The notes below the pieces were generated by a model that worked only from the letters and a program-made list of their open reading frames with translations, was not told the origin of the DNA and did no database searches. Below, one piece after another: positions 1 to 8,753 of a DNA stretch of 34,559 nt. The DNA lies in NCBI GenBank assembly GCA_016935525.1, contig JAFGQU010000002.1:1-34559 (forward strand). The letters are read 5' to 3'. The DNA comes from Candidatus Omnitrophota bacterium (lineage in GTDB: Bacteria > Omnitrophota > Gorgyraeia > Duberdicusellales > 4484-171). Every line of letters begins with the position of its first letter. The stretch's first letter is position 1. Made by a program: the position numbers and the translations under genes.

Positions 1-1
1 C

Positions 2-217
2 GCCGAGGAAGAAGCCAAGCGTAAGGCTGCCGAAGAAGAGGCCACACGTAAAGCCGCCGAGGAAGAAGCCAAGCGTAAGGCTGCCGAGGAAGAGGCCACA
101 CGTAAAGCCGCCGAGGAAGAAGCCAAGCGTAAGGCTGCCGAGGAAGAAGCCAAGCGTAAGGCCGCCGAAGAAGAAGCGAAACGTAAGGCCGCCGAGGAAG
201 AGGCCACACGTAAAGAG
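2..217 (+). repeat. 27-bp in-frame tandem repeat, eight copies
   Basis: Eight consecutive 27-bp units each encode nine residues (A-E-E-E-A-K/T-R-K-A). Copies are nearly identical at DNA level and differ mainly at K versus T (aag or aca) and at synonymous third positions. The array runs off the left edge, so the true copy number is unknown. Near-identity suggests expansion by slippage or recombination. Confidence 0.9.
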
Positions 218-691
218 GATGAAGAAAAACCCGTTCTAGAAAAATCTCCGGCAGGATCAGAACAACAAAAACCACAAAAGCCAAAAGAAGATGATTTACT
301 TCAAGAAACGTCTGGATTTGAAAAATCACCGACAGGACCGGAGAAACCTCAAATAAAAGAACAGACAGACCAAGAACGAAACGGACACATCCCTGCCCCC
401 GAAGGAGTACCGCCGTCGGAATCGTCCGAAGAAGAAGCCACACCTGATGGACAATCCTCTCCTGGCGAAGAGGACCAAGGAATATATAAAACTTCAAGTT
501 CACTGAGGTCTCGACATGTGAAGTTGCTCGCCTATCTTAAAGAAAACGAATCGATTTCTCGTGCCGATTACGCAAAATTATGCGCGATCAGTGTCCCTAC
601 CGCCGCGCGCGATTTAAAAAAACTCACAAAAATGGGCTTAATAAAAGCCGAAGGCCCTCTCGGCCCGGGAAGAATATATATGTTAAAATGA
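2..691 (+). CDS. Repeat-rich protein with C-terminal winged helix (5' end outside window)
   Basis: An open frame enters from the left edge and stops with TGA at 689-691, leaving 229 visible codons. The first 72 codons are eight copies of a nine-residue A/E/K/R unit (AEEEAKRKA or AEEEATRKA), expected to form a long charged helix or coiled coil. A Pro/Glu/Lys-rich, probably disordered linker follows. The last 60 or so residues look like a winged helix-turn-helix: a helix around [10 protein letters not shown], then [20 protein letters not shown] and [14 protein letters not shown], then a short wing ending GRIYML. The layout suggests a DNA- or nucleic-acid-binding head on a long helical stalk. 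The N-terminal part, which may carry the main function, is not visible. TolA is unlikely, because TolA does not end in a winged helix. The reading frame is certain and the function unknown. Confidence 0.85.
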   Translation, partial: AEEEAKRKAAEEEATRKAAEEEAKRKAAEEEATRKAAEEEAKRKAAEEEAKRKAAEEEAKRKAAEEEATRKEDEEKPVLEKSPAGSEQQKPQKPKEDDLLQETSGFEKSPTGPEKPQIKEQTDQERNGHIPAPEGVPPSESSEEEATPDGQSSPGEEDQGIYKTSSSLRSRHVKLLAYLKENESISRADYAKLCAISVPTAARDLKKLTKMGLIKAEGPLGPGRIYMLK

Positions 692-893
692 AATCCCAAA
701 TTCCAAATCTCAAAGCGCAAATTACAAAGAAACCCTATATTCTTCCCGAAACAATACTGAGGATGTCACTGGATACAAACAATAAAGTGTTCAAAATTCC
801 TAATGGCCAAGATATTTTGCAACGCATAGTCCTTAGTTTTTGGCGTATATCCCCTCCCTATCGACCATCGACTATCGACTATCGACTATTCCT
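692..893. other. Intergenic stretch with AAATCCC-type repeat and 7-bp tandem
   Basis: No convincing gene lies here. The first 40 bases (aaatcccaaattccaaatct and following) resemble the arm of the longer palindromic element near 31.6 kb. Positions 862-889 hold four 7-bp units (cgaccat once, then cgactat three times) that end just before the RND start codon. No clear ribosome binding site precedes that ATG. Confidence 0.5.
862..889. repeat. 7-bp tandem repeat (CGACTAT), four units
   Basis: One cgaccat unit is followed by three exact cgactat units, ending four bases before the RND start codon. It may be a simple slippage product. Its position could affect translation or promoter spacing. Confidence 0.75.
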
Positions 894-3800
894 ATGATCG
901 ATTTTTCTCTTAATCGTCCAATAACGATTTTCATGATTTTCACTACTATTTTGCTTTTAGGGACGATCTCTTTGTTTACCCTTCCGATCGAACTGATGCC
1001 GGATATCCAATTAGGTACTGTCAGTGTGATCACCCGGGTCCGTGGCGGGTTGCCTTCGGAAGAAGTAGAAAAACGTATTTCAAAACCTCTGGAAGAAGCT
1101 CTCGGCGACACTTCCCACATGAAGAATATGTTAAGTATCTCCAAAGAAGGAGAATCAACGATTGTCCTGGAATTCGAACCGGACACAAACATGAATTATG
1201 CGTCGCTCGAGGTACGAGAAAAACTTGCCCGGGTAAAAAAGAAGCTGCCCCGCGAATCGGAACGGCCGATGATCATTCAATACGGGTACGGTGATTTCCC
1301 GATCATCGCCGTTTCTTTTATTTCAACGCAACTTTCTCCGGAAGAATTAAGAAAATTTGTCGAAGGTTCTTTAAAAGAAAGGTTCTTAAGGGTCGAAGGC
1401 GTCGCCAGGGTCGAGACTGTGGGCGGCCGGGAAGAAAAGATCATAATCGAGCTGAACGAAAAAAAACTGACCGCGCTGGGGATATCTCTAAGCGAAGTAC
1501 TTGACAAGATCGGTTCGAGTAATGTCAACCTTCTCGCCGGTGAGATGGAATACCGCGGACAGGATTATCTTATACGCACCTTAGGCGAGTTTTCCAGTAT
1601 AGAAGAGATCGAGAATTTAGGGATCCAAATGGGTGCCGACCGGAGCGTAGTCAGGCTTAAAGATATCGGAAAAGTAGAATATTCATATCTTGAGCCGAAA
1701 GAGCTGGGACGGCTTAACCGTAATCCCGCAGTTACCCTCTATATTTTTAAAAAAAGCCTCGCGAACACTTTAAAAGTCTGTAATGATATCGAACAGGTGA
1801 CCAGCCAGGTAAAAACCGAACTGGGAGACACCCTCACTATCATTCTCCCTTTTAACCATGGTGAATTCATCAAAAAAGCGATCCAGGAACTCAGGCTCTC
1901 GCTGCTCATCGGGATCATTGCCGCGGTGGGAGTATTGATATTTTTTCTTAAAGATTATCTTGCGATCCTCATCCTTTCAGTAAGCATCCCTTTTTCTATC
2001 CTTATCACCTTCACGTTTATGAAATTCCTGAAAATATCTTTGAACGTCATGACCCTCGCCGGATTATGTCTGGGAATAGGGATGCTGCTTGACTCAAGTA
2101 TCGTCGTCCTGGAAAACATCTTTAAACGCCAGGATCAGGGACAAACCGTCGATAAAAAAACCATATCATCATGCACAAAAGAGGTCGGGAAAGCGATCTT
2201 CGCTTCAACGCTTACGACGATCGTAGTCTTTTTACCGTTTATGTTCATCAATAAAGAAACTCAAAAACTGTATAGCGGAATAGCTCTGGTCATCATATTT
2301 TCTTTGATCGGGAGTATTTTCGTATCGTTGTCGTTTATTCCTCTGCTTTCCCACCTTATTCTGGCAAAACGCAACAAACAAAAACCGGCGGTATTCTTTA
2401 AATTCCAACAATGGTTTCGTAAGACCGTCACCGAGGTCCTTTCGATCCGCGGGACCGTGATCATTATAATTACCATACTTTTTCTCATCAGTATCTTTAT
2501 CGGCACAAAACTGGAAAAAGAATTTATCCGTATGCCCGAACAAAGTAAATTCACCATATTTGTACAACTGCCTACCGGGACCCGTCTGGATATAACCGAT
2601 AATGTGGTCGGCAAAGTCGAAGAGTATCTTGAAGAATACCGCATGATGGGCGAAGTACAAAGCTACACGGCTCATGTCGAACCGTTTTCGGCAAAAATAT
2701 ACGTGCAGCTCGAGCCTCGAGAAAAACGTAAAATGCAGATGGAAAACCTTATTGCTGCGTTAAGAGAACGCAGTTCAGACTTGGATCCGGCGTTTATCTA
2801 TTATGAAGAACCGCAAGAGGTCGAAAGTAAAGAGATCATCATCGAATTTCTCGGGTATGACTACACGGTATTACGCAATATCGCCCAACAGGGAGCGCAA
2901 TTGTTCCGTAAAATACCCGGTCTTACCGATACAAAAATACGTATGCGCGAGGGAGGCCCTCAATTAGACGTTATTCTTGATAAAAACAAACTGGCTCTCC
3001 TGCGGCTGGATACGTTATGGACTACGACCGAACTGCACGGGAAACTAAGGGGCCTTATCCCCACTTATTTCCATCCGCCGGAAGATTATAACCCGGACGC
3101 GAAAACCCCGTTTACTATGCAACAATCTAAAGAGATAGAGATGATCGTGCGGCTGCCCGAACATCAAAAGAAAAAATTACGGGACATAAAAAAAGTGACC
3201 GTGGTCACTCCCCGCGGAGAAGAAGTAAAACTATCTCAGATCGCCGATTTCGTATTTACCCAGGCCCCTTCGGAAATATGGCGAAAGAATAAACGGCGGA
3301 TGGTCCAGGTAAGCGCCAACCGTAGTGACACGCCGTTGGGAGCGGTGACTCGTCAGATACGCCAGGAGTATGACCAAAACCTTACTTTACCGGAAGGATA
3401 CCGCTGGAAATTCGGTGAAGGGTATTACAAAATGGTACGCAGCCAGAAAGAGCTCGCTCTGGCATTTATGTTCGCCTTGATTCTTGTGTATCTGGTGCTG
3501 GCATCGTTTTTCGAAAACCTGACTCAACCGATCGTCATTCTCTCATCTATACCGCTTGCCGGCATCATCACTATTCCCCTGCTGTATCTTACCCGGGAAC
3601 CTTTGGGAATAGGGGTATGGATCGGCGCGATCATGCTTGCCGGGATCGTCGTAAACAACGCGATCATCCTTATCGATACGGTAAACCGGTTAAAACAACA
3701 AAAAAAATTATCGATTCAGGACGCGGTAAGAGAAGCGGCATCCCTGCGCCTGCGGCCGATCCTGATGACCACCTCAACTACCATCCTCCCGCTCATCCCG

Positions 3801-4091
3801 TTACTTATCATCCGGACCGACGCCTCCAGTCTCTGGGCGCCGTTGGCCTTAACGGTTGTCAGCGGGCTGGTGACTTCATGTATTCTGACCCTCTACGTGA
3901 TCCCCTGTATTTACCTCTTTTTCTATCGTGATCTTGTAGAATTACGCCGGGGCCGAATATCGACATTGGACCTTATGAAAGATATCTTCCGCAAACCTAA
4001 AATCAAGATCGACGAAGAAGGACAGGCCCTCCCTGATGATGTAGGGCTTGATGATTTTAAATTGGACGATTTACCGTGGGATGATCAATAA
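894..4091 (+). CDS. RND-family efflux transporter permease
   Basis: A 1065-residue inner-membrane pump of the AcrB/HAE-like resistance-nodulation-division superfamily, driven by the proton gradient. The ATG at 894 is chosen because it gives the typical N-terminus MIDFSLNRPITIFMIF, with the first membrane helix starting at once; an upstream in-frame ATG at 840 would add 18 atypical residues. Two sets of membrane helices (about residues 330-520 and 850-1020) separate large periplasmic loops, as expected from the family's internal duplication. The TM4 motif reads GIGMLLDSSIVVLEN, with Asp at about residue 400; AcrB has a second Asp where this protein has Ser. The TM10-type motif GIVVNNAIILID is present. 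The C-terminal tail is acidic and ends DDLPWDDQ. No membrane-fusion or TolC-like partner is next to it, so substrate class (drug, metal, lipid) cannot be assigned. Confidence 0.93.
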   Translation: MIDFSLNRPITIFMIFTTILLLGTISLFTLPIELMPDIQLGTVSVITRVRGGLPSEEVEKRISKPLEEALGDTSHMKNMLSISKEGESTIVLEFEPDTNMNYASLEVREKLARVKKKLPRESERPMIIQYGYGDFPIIAVSFISTQLSPEELRKFVEGSLKERFLRVEGVARVETVGGREEKIIIELNEKKLTALGISLSEVLDKIGSSNVNLLAGEMEYRGQDYLIRTLGEFSSIEEIENLGIQMGADRSVVRLKDIGKVEYSYLEPKELGRLNRNPAVTLYIFKKSLANTLKVCNDIEQVTSQVKTELGDTLTIILPFNHGEFIKKAIQELRLSLLIGIIAAVGVLIFFLKDYLAILILSVSIPFSILITFTFMKFLKISLNVMTLAGLCLGIGMLLDSSIVVLENIFKRQDQGQTVDKKTISSCTKEVGKAIFASTLTTIVVFLPFMFINKETQKLYSGIALVIIFSLIGSIFVSLSFIPLLSHLILAKRNKQKPAVFFKFQQWFRKTVTEVLSIRGTVIIIITILFLISIFIGTKLEKEFIRMPEQSKFTIFVQLPTGTRLDITDNVVGKVEEYLEEYRMMGEVQSYTAHVEPFSAKIYVQLEPREKRKMQMENLIAALRERSSDLDPAFIYYEEPQEVESKEIIIEFLGYDYTVLRNIAQQGAQLFRKIPGLTDTKIRMREGGPQLDVILDKNKLALLRLDTLWTTTELHGKLRGLIPTYFHPPEDYNPDAKTPFTMQQSKEIEMIVRLPEHQKKKLRDIKKVTVVTPRGEEVKLSQIADFVFTQAPSEIWRKNKRRMVQVSANRSDTPLGAVTRQIRQEYDQNLTLPEGYRWKFGEGYYKMVRSQKELALAFMFALILVYLVLASFFENLTQPIVILSSIPLAGIITIPLLYLTREPLGIGVWIGAIMLAGIVVNNAIILIDTVNRLKQQKKLSIQDAVREAASLRLRPILMTTSTTILPLIPLLIIRTDASSLWAPLALTVVSGLVTSCILTLYVIPCIYLFFYRDLVELRRGRISTLDLMKDIFRKPKIKIDEEGQALPDDVGLDDFKLDDLPWDDQ

Positions 4092-4110
4092 AAGCATTTC
4101 TACGGTGGGA

Positions 4111-5895
4111 TCAGAATCCAAGGGCCGCATCGGCGGAATCACCGGAGGCATCGGGCCAGTTGATCCTCGCGCCGGCGTCGATCTGTTCAATCACCTCGGC
4201 ACTGAGAAATTTCATATGGTACGGACTACTTCCTTCACCGACCTTTTCCATATCAATATATGCTCCGGTAAAATTCCCGTCGGCATCATATTGTGGTACT
4301 ACCGTTACTTTAATTTCAGCGATATATTCGACCTCTACCCCGTCTTCTTCCCCAGTATACGGAAGGGTATAGGTAAATTCCCGGCCAAACAGATCGGCAA
4401 GGTCTACGTCTCTATTGACCATTTCTAAATAAAACCCGGCAAGTACTATCTCTTCAAATGCAGTCCTCTCTTCGTAAGAGATCTCGCCGTCATCGTTTAA
4501 ATCGGCGATATCTTCGTAATATTCGCTGGCTTTGATCGCATTGCCGAAGACCGTTTCGTTGGGAGTGTTACCGACATAAAGCGAGACATAAGAATGATTA
4601 TTAATATTATAAAGAGTGACATTAAGATTGATCACATCAAACACAAGCGCCATGCCCGCGTAGGCTTTACCGCTATATTCGTTCTTTTTGATCTGCTCGT
4701 AAAGCGCCGGCAACACTTCATCGATATTGAGATCTTCCAGGCGATCGTCGGTTATCTGGCTTTTTACATATTCGACGAACTGGTCATAACTCATGTCGGC
4801 GATTTCCCAGAGATAGACAAATTCGACCATCACCTCACCGGTATCTTCAAGTTTTCCGTCTAAGGTCTCGGTGATCAAAGTGACCTTATCCGGTTTACCT
4901 TCGACATCGTAATGCGTACGCTGCATAAGGCTTATATTATCGCTATACCGATGGAGTGAACCTTTCCAGTTATGTACGATCTCGACCATCCATTCGGTAG
5001 TATTATTGATCGTATCATGGAATATCAACCCTTCTTTAAGCAGGCCGAAATCGCCGAAAATCTGAAAACTATGGGTCGGTTTACCCATCCCGTCAACAAA
5101 GGTCTCCGACAGTTTTATCCGATGGTCGTCGCCCCAGGTATTTTTCACCATCAATGTGCCGTCAAAGCCATATACTTCTTTCAGTTCATCGTAATGGACG
5201 ATATCATAACGGGCATAGCTGCCGTCAAGAAGACTGTGTTTCCATAACCCCACTTTCCCGAATTTTTCTCCTTCAAAATACTGAGCGATAACCGGGCCGT
5301 CTTTTCCGTTACGCCGGTCTTCCATCTGCCTGCCCTGATTGAACCGAGTCCAGATATTGTTCACCAGATCGTGCATCCAGTGTCCTTGTTTATCATATTG
5401 GTTCTCATAGAGCAGATTCAGATGCGAATCAAAGACTTCCAGGGTCCGGTCGCCTTCGCCGATCCTCTCGACGGAAAGCAGATCTCCGAACTCATTTCTG
5501 GTCATGACCCTTGCCCCGTCCTGAGTATAATAGCGGTAGGTGTACCGTTCGCCACTGGATAATACTTTATCCGTACGGGTTTTCATCCCGTTGGTAAACA
5601 TCGTAATATCCCCGTCTTTACTCACCGAATACCTTCTTTTTCCGCGGATAAAGACAGTGACGTTACCCTGTTCATCGACGATTTTTTTCATGATCCCCGG
5701 ATCGATGTTCGGTAACGCCCAGTTCAATACATTACGTAATTCGGTCTGTTTTTGAGCGATTTCGTAACGGTCCATACGCCGGAAATCGCGGCGGTAGGAA
5801 TAAGGATTCACTCCTCCCCCATCATCCTGAGCATACAGCGGTATACTCACCCAGAGCAAACTCATTCCGATGATAAAAGAAGTGATTCGGTTCAT
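4111..5895 (-). CDS. Exported protein with YD-like beta repeats and EF-hand module
   Basis: This 594-residue protein begins with a Sec-type signal peptide (ITSFIIGMSLLWVSIPLYAQ, cleavage likely after AQ near residue 23). Residues about 75-350 contain many short strand-turn units with Tyr, Asp and Gly (for example GERYTYRYYTQDG, LLYENQYDKQG), like YD/RHS or MORN-type beta repeats; I cannot place them in a named family. A canonical EF-hand loop, DLNDDGEISYEE, lies at residues 465-476 inside a module of about 150 residues that is also found in the upstream gene product (about residues 245-400 there). It is the second gene of a probable two-gene unit, separated from the first by 79 bp holding a perfect 16-bp inverted repeat. 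No good Shine-Dalgarno precedes the ATG. It converges on the RND gene with 19 bp between stop codons. Likely a calcium-binding periplasmic or surface protein of unknown role. Confidence 0.85.
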   Translation of the reverse strand: MNRITSFIIGMSLLWVSIPLYAQDDGGGVNPYSYRRDFRRMDRYEIAQKQTELRNVLNWALPNIDPGIMKKIVDEQGNVTVFIRGKRRYSVSKDGDITMFTNGMKTRTDKVLSSGERYTYRYYTQDGARVMTRNEFGDLLSVERIGEGDRTLEVFDSHLNLLYENQYDKQGHWMHDLVNNIWTRFNQGRQMEDRRNGKDGPVIAQYFEGEKFGKVGLWKHSLLDGSYARYDIVHYDELKEVYGFDGTLMVKNTWGDDHRIKLSETFVDGMGKPTHSFQIFGDFGLLKEGLIFHDTINNTTEWMVEIVHNWKGSLHRYSDNISLMQRTHYDVEGKPDKVTLITETLDGKLEDTGEVMVEFVYLWEIADMSYDQFVEYVKSQITDDRLEDLNIDEVLPALYEQIKKNEYSGKAYAGMALVFDVINLNVTLYNINNHSYVSLYVGNTPNETVFGNAIKASEYYEDIADLNDDGEISYEERTAFEEIVLAGFYLEMVNRDVDLADLFGREFTYTLPYTGEEDGVEVEYIAEIKVTVVPQYDADGNFTGAYIDMEKVGEGSSPYHMKFLSAEVIEQIDAGARINWPDASGDSADAALGF

Positions 5896-5910
5896 TATGT
5901 TTCTTATTTA

Positions 5911-5950
5911 ATTTCAAGGCGGAGAGGGGTTATGCTCTCCGCCTTGAAAT
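5911..5950 (-). terminator. Perfect 16-bp inverted repeat between two exported-protein genes
   Basis: atttcaaggcggagag at 5911-5926 pairs perfectly with 5935-5950 across an 8-base loop. It lies 15 bp upstream of the 5895 start and 24 bp downstream of the upstream gene's stop. Neither strand has a proper T-run after it, so it may be an attenuating or mRNA-stabilising hairpin rather than a strong terminator. Confidence 0.7.
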
Positions 5951-5974
5951 ATCTAAGTAATTTCCAAATTTAGA

Positions 5975-7360
5975 TTATATCTGATCCTGCCAAGCGCCAT
6001 TGTCGGGTACTGTTCCGACATAAGACGACTGTTCTCCAATATTGCCCGTATCCGGAGTTTGTGCCCCGATATTGCCCGTATCCGGAGGAGTATCTCCTCC
6101 CCAATGCATCTCGCCGGCCTCGACAATATTTTCCCAGTTTTCCAACGTATTAGAATTAAAATAAGCTAGATTCTGGTCAGCTACTGCTTGAGGGCCGTCT
6201 CCGCCGACAACGCTTCCCACAAGATACGCTCCGCCATCGTCCGTCGCTTGAAGCGTGAATTGATACTCAATCTCAATCGGTTGAGCGTCGTTAGCGTGTT
6301 CCGGTTCATACACATGGGTAAACGTTATAACTGCCGATTCCTCTATCGCAGTTGCCGGACCACCGGCATCGATGATATCTCTATATACCCGTTGAAGAAC
6401 ACCTTCGGTGAACGAAGATCTCTCACGTTGAGATACGACGCCATCTCCGTCAAGATCAGCAAGTACCTGAAACGCTTCAGGATAATTCGTCTCCATGTTC
6501 GACGCTATATCTTCACTGAAATTGCTGGCCTGGACGTCTTCGGGTATTTCGAGATCCATACTGACCGTAGCCGTCTGGAATGACGTCACGTACCCATGAT
6601 AGAGATTTAACGTCAGCGATGCCGAGTTCAACATCAATGAACTTTCACCCGCATTGATACCATCCAACATCGCTTGGAATATATTGTTTCCACCCATTGT
6701 ACCGAACTCAGGGCTTCCAAAAACGGATAATTCGGCTCTTAACGCGTCTTCCAATTGAGTTGCGCTCCCACCATGATGAGCGACCCAGGCCGCTGAGAAC
6801 TGAATACCGACAAGCGCGACATCACCGACCCCGCCGATATGATGAGATGCCTGTCCTTCCTGTCCGTACACAGTATAGTCGGAAACTATTGACGCAATCC
6901 CGTCTCTCCCGATAAAAGCTCCGCCGTTATTTTCCACTTTAAATGTCAAGGTAGGAGTCAACCCGTCGGTAAGATTAAACGGATCGGCAATAATAGTAAC
7001 ATATACACCGTCATCCATCTTCTGTTCAATCGCGTATAGATTAACTCCTTCATAGCGATATTCTAATGCTCCTATCTGCCAGCCATCATCCGGAATAAAC
7101 GTATGCCCGGTGACAACACGTCCATCGTTATATACTACTATCTGGGACGTTCCGCTCACCGAAAGTTGCATGATCATATTACCCATCACATCATATTCGT
7201 TAATACCGGTGATATATTCGGCATACTGGTTAAGTCCCATTCTATTCAGTAAAGCTGAACCATCACCAGTTTCCCACCAAAATCCGTCCGCATGAGCCAA
7301 AGGACTAAAGCCTATAGCCATAACGCCAACACATACTAATACACTTAACAACCTTTTCAT
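5975..7360 (-). CDS. Exported EF-hand protein, paralogous module to the downstream gene
   Basis: The ATG at 7360 is chosen over an in-frame start at 7393. It follows a strong ribosome site (AAGGGGGGTAAGA-ATG on the minus strand) and gives a clean signal peptide, MKRLLSVLVCVGVMAIGFSP followed by LAHA, for a 461-residue product. The N-terminal half has strand-rich segments with Gly/Asp/Tyr turns. Residues about 245-400 carry an EF-hand loop, DLDGDGVVSQRE at about 302-313, in the same setting as the downstream protein (ER..F.E.VL before the loop ends, EIEY strand after it), so the two genes share a duplicated module. The C-terminus has the phrase PDTGNIG twice, encoded by a 19-bp exact repeat with a 30-bp period (6039-6057 and 6069-6087). 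Probably exported and calcium-binding; the ligand or substrate is unknown. Confidence 0.88.
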   Translation of the reverse strand: MKRLLSVLVCVGVMAIGFSPLAHADGFWWETGDGSALLNRMGLNQYAEYITGINEYDVMGNMIMQLSVSGTSQIVVYNDGRVVTGHTFIPDDGWQIGALEYRYEGVNLYAIEQKMDDGVYVTIIADPFNLTDGLTPTLTFKVENNGGAFIGRDGIASIVSDYTVYGQEGQASHHIGGVGDVALVGIQFSAAWVAHHGGSATQLEDALRAELSVFGSPEFGTMGGNNIFQAMLDGINAGESSLMLNSASLTLNLYHGYVTSFQTATVSMDLEIPEDVQASNFSEDIASNMETNYPEAFQVLADLDGDGVVSQRERSSFTEGVLQRVYRDIIDAGGPATAIEESAVITFTHVYEPEHANDAQPIEIEYQFTLQATDDGGAYLVGSVVGGDGPQAVADQNLAYFNSNTLENWENIVEAGEMHWGGDTPPDTGNIGAQTPDTGNIGEQSSYVGTVPDNGAWQDQI

Positions 7361-7717
7361 TCTTACCCCCCTTTTCCGTAACAAAACCTTCATATTATTA
7401 TACCGTTAAGATACATAAACCCCTATATATTTCCCTCATGCGCCTCACAAGAGGGAAATGTCGAGAAACCGCTGTTTTTGAATGAGCTTTTCTCGCTTAA
7501 CACCTTATTTTAAATACGTGTTTTTCCGTGGCACACTTTTCCGCAACCGTTGCACTTACTATATACCATATATAGCGCAGCGTTTTCAAGCCCTTACCGA
7601 CTTTTGTTTTCTGACAAAAATCCACATATATCGGGCTTGCGCTGTACAACAAAGAAGAAAACCTACATTTTCAGTTTATTTTTCCGTGGCTCTTTTTTTG
7701 ATTACCGTGGCTAACCG
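7361..7717 (-). promoter_or_regulatory. Long structured 5' leader with repeated ACGGA motifs
   Basis: About 350 nt lie between the predicted transcription start and the exported-protein gene. The minus-strand RNA carries GCCACGGAAAAA twice, another GCCACGG at the 5' end, GCAACGGTTGCGGAAAAG at 7536-7553, and TTACGGAAAAGGGGGG over the ribosome site. Hairpins are visible at 7430-7457 (TTTCCCTC paired with GAGGGAAA) and 7463-7496 (CGAGAAA paired with TTTCTCG). A longer pairing involves AGCCC and GGGCT around 7590-7636. I recognise no known riboswitch class. The repeated ANGGA cores would suit an RNA-binding regulator such as CsrA. Confidence 0.5.
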
Positions 7718-7721
7718 TTCA

Positions 7722-7750
7722 TTTATACCACCGATTCACTTGGGTTTCAA
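7722..7750 (-). promoter_or_regulatory. Sigma-70-type promoter for the exported-protein unit
   Basis: On the minus strand, TTGAAA (7745-7750) is followed after 17 bp by TATAAA (7722-7727). The layout matches the promoters ahead of the riboswitch-linked genes on the other strand. It sits about 360 bp from the coding start, implying the long leader. Confidence 0.65.
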
Positions 7751-7811
7751 GGGTATTTAGCAGAATATTGTTTTTGTGTATTTTTTCGAAATCGGCAAAG
7801 AAAAGACAGGG

Positions 7812-8753
7812 TTATTCCTGCGGCGGAGAGTCACGCCGGTCGACAACATAGGTACTCCCCAGCTGTTTCTTGGCGATCTCCTTGATTTCGGCTTCAAACG
7901 AACTGATCTGTCCGATATGTGTAAATTCCCGGTAACGGTTAGTGATCACCGCGATCGATACACTGACAAACCCGAATTTCTGTTCTATCCCGCTACGGTC
8001 TTTCGTCAAGATATAGCCCTGTAATCTTTCTTTCTCATCGAAAAACTGGGGAGTGGCACGTTCGAAATCATTGATGATATCCTGAGCGATCTTTTCAGCA
8101 TTCTCGATACTGGTGATCACCACAAAATCATCGCCGCCGATATGGCCGATAAAATCACTGGTCTGGCCCTGTTTTTGGATCGTCTCGATGATAATACGGC
8201 CTAATGTCTTGATGGCCTCATCGCCCCGGTCAAAACCATAGTAATCATTCAACGCTTTGAAATGGTCCAGGTCAAGATAAAGAACAGCAAATCTATCTTT
8301 AGCCTGGATCCTCTTTTCGATCTCATTATTCACAGTCACATTACCCGGCAGACGGGTGAGGGGATTGGCGTCTAAATGGATGTTTGAACGACGAATAAGC
8401 ATCCTTACCCGGGCGGACAGTTCGTCCGGAGCGAACGGTTTTACCATATAATCGTCTACTCCTGATTCCAGCCCTTTCACTTTATCATCAATCTCTCCTT
8501 TACCGGTAAGCATCAAAATAGGGGTGTGCAGGAAAAAAGGGTCTAATCGCAATTTAGCGCAGATATCCGGCCCTGCCATATCGGGAAGATTATAGTCAAG
8601 CAGGACAAGGTCCGGTTTTTCCCGCCGTATGGTATCGATACCTTCCTGACCGGTTGAGGCTTTAATCACCGTATACTCGTCTTCTAACGTCGCCTCGATC
8701 ACATCGAGGATATCCGGGTCATCATCAACAGTAACTATCTTTATTTTATACAT
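7812..8753 (-). CDS. Response regulator with GGDEF-type output domain (GGDDF)
   Basis: A 313-residue cytoplasmic protein. Residues 1-120 form a CheY-like receiver: acidic pocket VDDDPD, phospho-accepting Asp53 in LLDYNLP, and Lys105 in VKPF. A short linker with TRLPGN leads to a GGDEF fold at about 150-300, with YLDLDHFKALND and the signature HIGGDDF at 203-210. Asn169 and Asp178 keep the nine-residue spacing of the guanine-reading Asn/Asp pair known from PleD-type cyclases, which argues for GTP use. The fourth signature residue is Asp instead of the usual Glu, which may reduce or alter activity. The ATG at 8753 (AAGG about ten bases upstream) is preferred over a TTG six bases earlier; it overlaps the kinase gene by 8 bp. 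Predicted output is c-di-GMP synthesis controlled by the adjacent kinase. Confidence 0.92.
   Translation of the reverse strand: MYKIKIVTVDDDPDILDVIEATLEDEYTVIKASTGQEGIDTIRREKPDLVLLDYNLPDMAGPDICAKLRLDPFFLHTPILMLTGKGEIDDKVKGLESGVDDYMVKPFAPDELSARVRMLIRRSNIHLDANPLTRLPGNVTVNNEIEKRIQAKDRFAVLYLDLDHFKALNDYYGFDRGDEAIKTLGRIIIETIQKQGQTSDFIGHIGGDDFVVITSIENAEKIAQDIINDFERATPQFFDEKERLQGYILTKDRSGIEQKFGFVSVSIAVITNRYREFTHIGQISSFEAEIKEIAKKQLGSTYVVDRRDSPPQE

Noticed and set aside
840-893. Upstream ATG for the RND gene
   Set aside because: The extra 18 residues are translated from the 7-bp tandem repeat and do not fit the family N-terminus.
580-897. 105-residue plus-strand open frame
   Set aside because: It overlaps the winged-helix coding end in another frame and continues through repeat-rich intergenic sequence.
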